64,000 nucleotides of DNA from Przewalskia tangutica (lineage: Eukaryota; Streptophyta; Magnoliopsida; Solanales; Solanaceae). The notes below the pieces were generated by a model. That model saw only the letters and a list, made by a program, of their open reading frames with translations, searched no databases and was not told the origin of the DNA. How positions within the stretch are numbered: the stretch's first letter is position 1; every line of letters begins with the position of its first letter. Of the stretch, positions 55,950 to 64,000 are shown in pieces. The position numbers and the translations under genes are program-made. The stretch lies in assembly GCA_029844215.1 (NCBI GenBank), contig CM056724.1, positions 2,536,307-2,600,306 on the forward strand. Direction: 5' to 3'.

Positions 55950-58555
55950 TGTCACGATCCAACCTCGGTCGCGATCGTACTTACCGGTACCGCCAGTATA
56001 TGTCGAAAAATAGCGTGAACATACATAACACATAACTTATCAAAAGGGAAAACATCACTGGCCAGCCGATAAGGCTGCCTTCCATAAAACATACTTAAAC
56101 AAGGTATAGTAGTACAACCGTTCTTATAGCCCAAAACATATATGTGACCACGCACTTAAAGATGATAAATCCGTGGACAGGCCCCGCCATACCCCTGAAT
56201 GTACAAAATACCTATAGCATCAGGGAATATCCGTACAAAAAAAAAACAAGCTTCCGGAGAAATGGAGCTTCTGACACCTGAGTAAAAGATCCTAGGAATG
56301 AGGATCTACCACCGCTTCTTACTGCAGATTTAACGCCGGCGAAGGGGTCGGTACACAACGTACCAAGTATGTAAAACTGGAAAATACTGTAGTAATATCA
56401 TAAGTCAAAATAAGCTGGAGTCATAGATAAAATCAATTTTCTTGCACTGTGTCTTACTAACAATGAGAGTAACAAGTATAAATCTTATAGCATAAAAATA
56501 GGAGGCTCACGATCAAAACAGGGTACCTCGCCCGTAGTATCATTAAGCAATCCTACTCCTGGGACTATTTCACCCGCATGGGTCCTGTGGACCCGCATGA
56601 GGTCATCCGCCTCGTCGTGGGACTATTTCACCGCGTGAGACTATTTCACCCGCATGGATCCGTGGAACCCGCATGAGTATCATCGCCGCACTGCACGGGA
56701 CTATTTCACCCGCACGGATCCCGCGTCCGATCCGCATGAGCGCGCACGCACTCGCGTCACGGGTAGCAAATCCATGGCATGGATAATAACCCGGTTTACC
56801 CGTAATAATACAAATATATAACATAGCTCATCCGGCTATCATACATAACATAAGCACTACCGGCCTATCATATCATACATAAGCACTACCGGCCTATCAT
56901 ATCACAACATAAGCACTACCGGCCTATCATATCATACATAAGCACTACCGGCTTATCATAACATAAGCAAGTTAAGAAATCCCCTAACTTCTTATTAACA
57001 TTATTAATATATCCTCTCATTTTAGTATTCTAAGGCACTAACATGTCTTTTAATAGAAAATCCGGGAATTCAACCCAAGTACCATGTACTTCTAACTTTT
57101 TAAGAAAAACTCTTTTTATACAAAGATTCCAAGATACTATTCACCATAGTATCAAGTTACAATTTCTTTTCAAGACGAGTCACATTTCCTTTTAGAAATA
57201 TAATAGGCTTCTAAATCAAGTGACTTCATTTCCTTTAAAACTTTAGGCAACCAATGCCTAAAAATCAATTCATCTTTCTTAGTTTCAAATCCTTTACCCG
57301 TACTTGTTTTAATTAGAGTAAACCTTTCTTTGTGAACCTTTCAAGAAAACTAATATAACCAACTTCCATAAAGTCCTTATATTAGCGTTATCCCTTTGTC
57401 AAATACATTTTCCCTCAACCCAAGGGACTTATACTTTTGAAATGAAACAAGTATCATATACTTTAAAACAAGTGTAGATTATCAAATCTTGTACGTATAC
57501 CGTACTACATAGATACAACTATTCATGCTCAAGAGATAGGAAAGCTCTACATACCTCTTCGGTCAATCCACTTGCTAAGTCCAACTACCGCAAGTAATAT
57601 GTCAACCTATAATAACCATAATGCATTTATTAACCTCTAATTTCAATGTAGAAATTCCAAATTCAAGTTACCAATTCCTAAGGAAAATTGGGCAGCATTT
57701 CCTTTGTTTCTACTCACTTTGCCACCTTTTTCAAAGGCCGATTTTCAACACTCAAACGCCTCATTAAGGCCCAACATCCAATCCAACACAAAGGGGATTA
57801 CACACCTAATCTTGGGTGTGTAAAATTCTGCCCCATAAGTTATAATAATACACTTAACAATTCTAAAGTAGTTTGTAGGCTACAACATGCTCATAATATC
57901 TCTTTAGCCAAATCCTTCATACCAAACCCACATTTCTTGCATGCAATGACTCTAATAGCATTATTTACTACCACAAGTACTTTCTTCTTAACATGCAACA
58001 CTAAAAACTAATAATAGAGGAAGAATCATTACCTTAGAGCTTTAGCCAAATTTATCCAACAATTTGCTAGCTTCTATTCCAAGAACACCACCACAACAAC
58101 CTTCACAAGCTAGCCACAAGCTTCCTTCTTGCCTTTTACTTTTCAGATTTTTCCTAAGGCTAGAATATCTCTTGAAGTTTTAGAGAGAAGGAGGAGCTTG
58201 AAATAATTAAGAGAGAAGGAGGAGCTTTTTCTAAGAAAGAGATGAAAGATGACCAAGTCTTTAAGACTTGGTCAATATAATGCATGCAAAAATCAGACGT
58301 GGGGACACTTGTCACCCACCCATGCCCTTTAAAAGAAAAGATCGATTTTCCTAAGTTTTTCCGCCGATTTCCGCCTCTGCTTCCTGGCAACTCGCGCGGA
58401 TCTCCCGCGGACCGCCGGATCTTGCGGCTGAAATCTCGACTCGGATCTTCCAGCCGCTTCGATCGCGCCGCGCCTACAATCACCCGCTTGGCGCCGCGTT
58501 CGCTCAGCTGCGGCTGAGACTCGACCGCATGTCCGCACCAACCACGGATATAACA
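55950..58555 (-). repeat. 3' LTR of the chromovirus
   Basis: Plus-strand coordinates start TGTCACGATCCAACC and end ACGGATATAACA (on the minus strand TGTTATATCCG ... GTGACA); 2606 bp. Long AT-rich runs are identical to the partial LTR at 63462-64000, while C/G words differ by short indels. It contains a GCACTACCGGCCTATCATAT tandem at 56860-56960. Confidence 0.88.
56858..56962. repeat. Short tandem repeat in the chromovirus LTR
   Basis: Four units of ATAAGCACTACCGGCCTATC with AT tails (28-30 bp). Confidence 0.85.
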
Positions 58556-58566
58556 TTCTCCCCTTA
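58556..58566 (-). other. Polypurine tract of the chromovirus
   Basis: The minus strand reads CTAAGGGGAGAA directly before the LTR start TGTTATATCCG. Confidence 0.75.
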
Positions 58567-58699
58567 GAAACATTCGTCCGAATGTTCCTTTTAGGCTTAC
58601 TCGAATCACAAATCGACGTAGACGCTCTAACTACTCTTTGCAAATAAAGACGCCCACGCGACCACAACAATACTTAAGCACAATTGCTAAATCAAAACT

Positions 58700-59200
58700 A
58701 ACAAGCGTGAAAGTGGGTTACACGGAGGTGTAGGAATAAGTGAGGATACGTCTTCATCATGCCATCCTCTCGCTTCCCACGCCATTTCTCCTCGCTCGCC
58801 CGCCATAAGACCTGACGAAGCCACGCCCTTCGTCCAAGTCGCTTAACTCGCCGATCGAGTATCGCTATGGGACTCTCTCATACGATAACTCCTCCGCACT
58901 TGGACATCCCGAACCGTGCACTCTAGATGGATCTCCAATACATTTCCGCAAATACGGACACATGGAAAATCGATGTACCGCCTCCAACTCGGACGGCAGA
59001 TCTAATTCATAGGCAACCCTGCCTACCCTACGGACAATCTGATACGGCCCAATGTACCTTGGGCTAAGATTCCCCTTCTTTCCAAATCTCATCACGCCCT
59101 TCATGGGCGATACCTTTAGAAAAACCCAATCATCTATCTCAAATTCCAAGTGTCGACGCCGATGATCTGCATACGATTTCGCCGACTGAGCCGCCAACAA
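58700..59200 (-). pseudogene. Integrase C-terminal GPY/F module and possible chromodomain remnant
   Basis: KSYADHRRRHLEFEIDDWVF, LSPRYIGPYQIVRRVGRVAY and VHRFSMCPYLRKCIGDPSRV form the integrase tail. Beyond 58865, with frame breaks, ELSYERVPIAILDRRV and VLWR-like residues suggest a chromodomain, which in chromoviruses binds modified histones and guides insertion. Confidence 0.72.
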
Positions 59201-60090
59201 CCGCTTCCCGGATAAGCTTCACCTTATCCATCGCTGTGAACTAAGTCCGCCCGACTAACCGAACTTCTCCCACTCGAACCAGCCTTACGCGACTGCACTT
59301 CTCCCGTATAAGGCCTCATAGGCGCCATCCGAATCCGGAATGGTAGTTGTTGTTGTAAGCAAACCTACAAGAGGCAAATGATACTCCTACCACGAAATCA
59401 ATAACACAAGCCCACAACATATCCTCGAGTGTTCGGATAGTGCGCCGCCCGTCCGCTTGGTCGAGGTGAAATGCGATTGAGACTCACTGTGTCCCTAATC
59501 CCTTCCGAAAAGACCTCGAGTTAGCCGAGAACCGCTCTCTATTCGATATAATCGACACTGGGACTCGTGCGCCTCACAATCTCTAATATATAATCCGCAT
59601 AGTCCTCACCGAGAACGCTGCTCGATCGGAAGAAAATGGCCGATTTCGACCGTCGACAATCACCCAAATGGAATCATGCTTCCTCCGAGTGGTAGGTAGC
59701 CCCGTAATAAAATCCATATTTATCACCTCCCACTTCCAAGTCGGAATATCAATAGCTCGCAATGCCCACCGCTTCGTGCTCAATCTTAACTCGCCGACAA
59801 TTCGCATCGTGCCACGAACTCCGCAACGCCCTCTTAGGCCATCCCACCAATACACGATCCGAGGTCATGATACATCTTAGTCGACCGGATGAATAGAATA
59901 ACGAGCACCGCGCCTCCCGAAATCTGGCGACGAAGTCCTCGCTACATCGGGAACACACAACCGGCCTCGAATCTTAGCACCCCATCGCGCTACCTCAAAT
60001 AGACTCTTCTCCTTCTCGAGAGTCAGATTCGTACTGCACTGCATCAAAATCGGATCCTCATATCGCCGCCTCTTCACCTCCTCGACGATG
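59201..60090 (-). pseudogene. Integrase core of the chromovirus
   Basis: The minus-strand frames give the MVKIEHE-like finger end, then IPTWKWEVINMDFITGLPTT (first catalytic Asp in MDF), RKHDSIWVIVD, and FRKGLGTQ further left. The core is split among several frames. Confidence 0.75.
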
Positions 60091-60199
60091 GAAGACTCGC
60101 AACCTCTCGAACCCGACTGCCACTAATCAGACCAACCAAACGAACCCCAAGGCTCGCTAGGCGATGTAACTCTCGACCATATCCCTTTTCTGCTGAACA

Positions 60200-60560
60200 T
60201 CGCACGGACTACCCATCGACCGCGACTGGGCGACATCCGCAACTACATTGGCATTCCCGGGTGGTACGAATATCAACATCGTAATCCTTAAGTAGCTCCA
60301 ACCACCGCTCGCCGCAGTTCACTCCTCTCGTGAAGATGCATCGAGACTCTTGGTTCGTGTAAATGTCCACATGAACTCCATATAAATAATGTCTCCGCAT
60401 CTTCAAGGCATGAATCATCACGCTAACTCAAGTCATGTGTGGGATAGTTCTTCTCATGCTTCCTGCCGCCGAGATCGCATAAGCTATAACCTTGCCGCGG
60501 CCGCATCAAAGACGCACTCCAAGCCCGACACTGACGCGTCACAATAAAACCACATATCCA
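60200..60560 (-). pseudogene. RNase H of the chromovirus
   Basis: HALKMRRHYLYGVHVDIYTN and RWLELLKDYDVDI are typical of gypsy RNase H; the start (around 60530) is frame-broken. Confidence 0.75.
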
Positions 60561-60849
60561 TCTAAGCCTCCGGAAGAGTAAGAAGCTGGGCGGTCGTCAA
60601 CTTCTCCTTTAGCAACTGGAAACTTTCTCACAAGTATCCATCCACCGAACATACCGCTTTCCGAGTCACTTAGTCAAAGTCTTGAAATAAGAAAACTTTT
60701 CTACAAACCTCAGATAATAACTGCGCAGGCCCAAAGTGCCGCGCACTCCGCTTGTAGTGGTGCAGGCCAAGTCTGATCGCCTCAATCTTAGTCAGACAAC
60801 CCGAGTACCGCCCCGATAACATGTCCTAAGAAAGCCACCGACGCCAACT

Positions 60850-61500
60850 AACTCGTGACTTTGAGAACTTGGCATACAATCGCCGGTCTCGGAGGACTCC
60901 CAATACCGCCTCAAATGATCTGCGTACGCTCGCTCAGGCGCGAATACACCAAGATATCATCAATAAACACTATAACGAACATATCCAAGAATGGTCTGAA
61001 TACCCTATTCATCAAATCCATGAATACTGCTTTGGGCGTTGTCAACCCGAAGACATCACCTCGAACTCATAGTGCCCATACCGGTCCTGAATGCATCTTT
61101 GGGATATCTATCTCTAACTCGCACTGATGATAACTGCATGCAGTCTATCTTGAAAACACTTTGCCCTCGCAATCGTCAAACAAATCGTCAATCTCAGGAG
61201 GAATACCTGCTTGATAGTTACCTTGTTCACCGCTCGTAATCAATACACATACACAGCATCCCATCCTTCTTCTTTACAAATAACACTGGCGCCCCCCAAG
61301 GAGAAACACTTGGCCTAATAAAGCATTTCTCCAGCAAATCTTTCAGCTGGTCCTTCAATTCCTTCAACTCGGCAGGTGCCATCCTGTATGGCGGAATAGA
61401 TATCGGTCGAGTGTCTGGCGCCAAATCGATGCAAAACTCAATCTCCCTCTCAGAAGGGATACCCGGAAGCTCGTCTGGGAATACGTCTGGAAACTCTCTA
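60850..61500 (-). pseudogene. Reverse transcriptase of the chromovirus
   Basis: The minus strand, from 61424, reads ISIPPYRMAPAELKELKDQL, GVSPWGAPVLFVKKKDG-like SVSPWGAPVLFVKKKDGMLC and then, near 60972-60940, FIDDILVYS with the two catalytic Asp. The middle is frame-broken. This is a gypsy-type RT. Confidence 0.82.
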
Positions 61501-62150
61501 ACAACCGGAATCGATCAAGGTCCAGATCTCACCTCGATGATCGAATACCCAACCAAATGGTAAATATACCCTTCCGCACCATCTTCCTAGCCTGAGGTAA
61601 GAAATAAACCTACCCTGCGATGCAAGATTCCCTTCCACTCGATAACCGCTCACCAGAAACCGAACCGAACTAACCTCTCTCTCGTCCACATTGGCATAGC
61701 AAGACGCTAGCCAATCCATACCCATAATCACATCGGTCTGGCCATATCCAACTCTATCAAGTCGGCAGAGTCCGACGACCATCTATAGTCACCTGGCAAA
61801 CCTTATATACCCGCTAGCTACCATCAAGCACCTACAGGCGTAGCCACCTCAAAAGATTCTATGGACTCGGCTCTATCCCTATTCTACCAGAATATGAGGA
61901 GATATATAGGACAAGGTAGAACTCGGATCTATCAAAGCATATACATCACATCAAGAAACCAATAATGTACTGGCGACATCGTGACGCCGTCCTCGACGAT
62001 CGACATAGCATAGATGCGGTCGAGGACCGCCGAACTAGAACCCTCGCCACGACTCGCCGCACTGCCGCCCGTGAACACCTCGCCTCCGGCGCATAACAAT
62101 CAAGATGAAGACCCAAAGAATCGAATCGTCGGCCGAGCCATAGCATTTCC
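61501..62150 (-). pseudogene. Protease / linker region of the chromovirus
   Basis: TDVIMGMDWLASCYANVD is the usual segment just before RT. TLIDSGC upstream is a candidate protease active-site D-S-G. Frames are broken around both. Confidence 0.55.
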
Positions 62151-63254
62151 GCCGCCTGCCTGACAATCTTCTTCAAATGGCCTCGCTGCCACAAGAGTAA
62201 CAAGCTCCTGGAGGAATACGACAACCACCATAATGGAAATCACCACATCGACCACACCGAGGCATAGGTGACCTCATCTGACCGAACTCGTCCTCCGAAA
62301 CCCGCCTGGAACCCCGCCCCGCTTCCCGAATACTCAGACGCCCCAAGATGGTGGAGCGCTCGACCGGCCGTGGTGCAAATGGTTCGCTGGGGTTGTCTAC
62401 CCCTAAAACTACCAGATGACCTGCCCTCGCCTCTTCCTCGCCGATACTGCCGATCCGTCGGCCCTCGTTTCACACCTGCGCATATGCTCGCACGCGGCAA
62501 TGTCCATGCCGGTGAAGAGCTACCCCGCAACTCTCGGCCAAGTGATCATCGAGTCTCGTGACATAACGGTGCACCCGCCCTCCATGTTCGCTACTAAAGC
62601 GCACATACCGAGCCAATGAGTCAAACTCACATCAGACTCCGAACCGCCCGCCCACTGCCTCTCGGTGTCAAAAATCTATCGGCCGAGCCCTCTCATCTCG
62701 CGAGGCAAGAAATGGCCAATAACGCCTCGAGAACTCGTCCCAAATACCGGAAGCGCATGCTACCCCCGGCACAGTTCCCATGAATCATACCATCAATCAG
62801 CTGTCCCGCACCGATGCGAACCTAGTACCACCGACTCGGTCTCAAGCCCCGATCACCTCACGATCCGGTCAGAATCGCTTGATAAACTCGAGATCATCCT
62901 CGTGCCTCGACCCATAAAACTCGCGGCTGCGACTAAAAGTCCCTCGCCTCGTTAGCTACTGTCTTTGAACTACGGTACAATGAATCGCTGTCTACTATCC
63001 TCATGTCCGCCACGATCCTCGCTAGAATCGGGCCATCTCTCAGAGCCCATATCTTACGCCGCCTGGATTGGAGGCTCGTGTACCGCGATCTCGATGGCCG
63101 CCTCGGACTCTGGTGGGGGCGGCGTTGTAGAACTCGCCGTCCAAACACCTCATCCGGTAGGGATCGGGCTGTGCCTGGTAACCCTCGGTGCCCTACTAGT
63201 AGTTCCCTCTACTGCCTTGCCCTTCTGGGCCGCGGTTGCCTTACGTGGAGGCAT
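62151..63254 (-). pseudogene. gag of the chromovirus
   Basis: ATG at 63254 opens MPPRKATAAQKGKAVEGTTS. Near 62160-62205 a zinc knuckle is split by a frameshift: CYSC in one frame and RGHLKK in another. A Cys-rich CPRCGRCGDFHYGGC-like stretch precedes it. Many frame breaks lie between. Confidence 0.65.
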
Positions 63255-63445
63255 AACTGATACATAAAGGAAAACATCAGATGAGGTTCAACCTATAACT
63301 CAGCTCTATTGCACGATCTTAGAGTGAAAGAATGGAAACCAATCCTAAATATCCCGCAGCCTCCTGATTATAGATGTGGTGCACGACACACCGATAATCA
63401 AGACTCTACTAGACACGGTATGTGGACACTTTCCGAGGAATAACT

Positions 63446-63457
63446 GCTCTGATACCA
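63446..63457 (-). other. Primer-binding site of the chromovirus
   Basis: The minus strand reads TGGTATCAGAGC four bases after the LTR end, the initiator tRNA-Met site. Confidence 0.88.
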
Positions 63458-63461
63458 CTTT

Positions 63462-64000
63462 TGTTACGACCCAACCCCGGGGCCGCGACTGGTACCCTAC
63501 CGGGGTACCCTGTCAGGTATATGTCAGAGAATATTAGCGGAACATACATAACACATAACTTATCAAAAGGGTAAACATCACTGGCCAGCCGATAAGGCTG
63601 CCTTCCATAAAACATACTTAAACAAGGTATAGTAGTACAACTGGTTCTTATAGCCCAAAACATATATGTGACCACGCACTTAAAGATGACAACGTGGCGG
63701 ACAGGCCCGCCATACCACGAATGTACAAAATACCTATAGCGTCGTGAAATATCCGTACTAAAAACAAGCTTCCGAGGAAATGAGCTTCGACACTGAGTAA
63801 AAGATCCTAGGAATGAGGATCTACCACCGCTTCCCTTACTGCGCAGATGAACGCGGCCCGGGAAGGGGGTCGACACAACGTACTGGTATGTAAACCGGAA
63901 AATCGTAGTAATATCATAAGTAAAAATAAGTGAGTCATAGATAAAATCAATTTCTCAGATTGTGCCTTACTAACAATGAGTAACAAGTATAAATCTTATA
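63462..64000 (-). repeat. 5' LTR of the chromovirus, truncated by the window end
   Basis: Starts TGTTACGACCCAACC and matches 55950 onward, for example ACATACATAACACATAACTT and CTTCCATAAAACATACTTAA. The rest lies outside the window. Confidence 0.88.

Larger units (their letters stand above)
55950..64000 (-). mobile_element. Ty3/gypsy chromovirus (minus strand), partly in window
   Basis: Its 3' LTR is on the left (55950-58555), gag-pol is between, and its 5' LTR starts at 63462 and runs off the window. The left target site (GTAGC at 55945-55949) cannot be paired. RT, RNase H and integrase with a GPY/F module, followed by a possible chromodomain remnant, suggest a Tekay/Del-like lineage. Leader and gag start are shared with the element at 20137-28779. 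Confidence 0.88.

Noticed and set aside
57688..58011. 107-aa ORF in the chromovirus LTR
   Set aside because: Lies wholly in LTR sequence with no domain; probably fortuitous.

Overview
The window is plant nuclear DNA, AT-rich, with intron-containing genes and dense transposable elements. The repeats suggest an asterid, most likely Solanaceae: Au-type SINE copies, TS-SINE/RTE-LINE tails, a tRNA-derived SINE with a 19-bp target-site duplication, and chromovirus LTRs of about 3 kb. The family assignment is an inference from these repeats. No bacterial-type operons, CRISPR arrays or functional RNA genes were seen.

The left part (1-17,400) is gene-bearing. It starts with the end of a copia-type LTR. 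An NSRP1/CCDC55-like splicing regulator (2277-6272, minus, 4 coding exons) follows, with several hairpin repeats in its introns. A roughly 1-kb organelle-derived insert lies at about 7.4-8.4 kb. Uridine-5'-monophosphate synthase (10383-15264, minus, 7 coding exons, 477 aa) comes next.

The middle (17,400-30,550) is a clean nested-transposon block. A 5'-truncated Ty1/copia element (17440-20136 plus 28785-30553) has its RNase H region split by an 8.6-kb Ty3/gypsy-type element (20137-28779). The inner element has 3.1-kb LTRs, a CACTG target-site duplication, a primer-binding site, a polypurine tract and only a decayed gag: the layout of a TR-GAG non-autonomous element.

From 30.5 to 53.4 kb genes alternate with small transposon debris. 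There is a hAT transposase fragment (32.7-33.7 kb), a gene for an unrecognised conserved-looking 77-aa protein (38646-38879, plus) and a plant E2F transcription factor (43285-50309, plus, 14 coding exons, 398 aa). A DUF1279 (FAM210-like) protein with a probable transit peptide (51188-53363, minus) is convergent with E2F.

The right end (54-64 kb) is again transposon-dominated. It holds an RTE-type LINE 3' end, then a hAT remnant cut by a chromovirus on the minus strand. That chromovirus has one complete LTR, decayed gag-pol with integrase and a possible chromodomain remnant, and a second LTR running off the window.

The host genes are housekeeping or regulatory (pyrimidine synthesis, splicing, cell cycle) and are not functionally linked. 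Their reconstructed exons join in frame with canonical GT/AG boundaries. The LTR elements carry many small indels, which seem concentrated at C/G-containing words. The most distinctive gene-level observation is an 87-nt, stop-free, in-frame intron inside the E2F DNA-binding domain that contains a diverged copy of the preceding exon.
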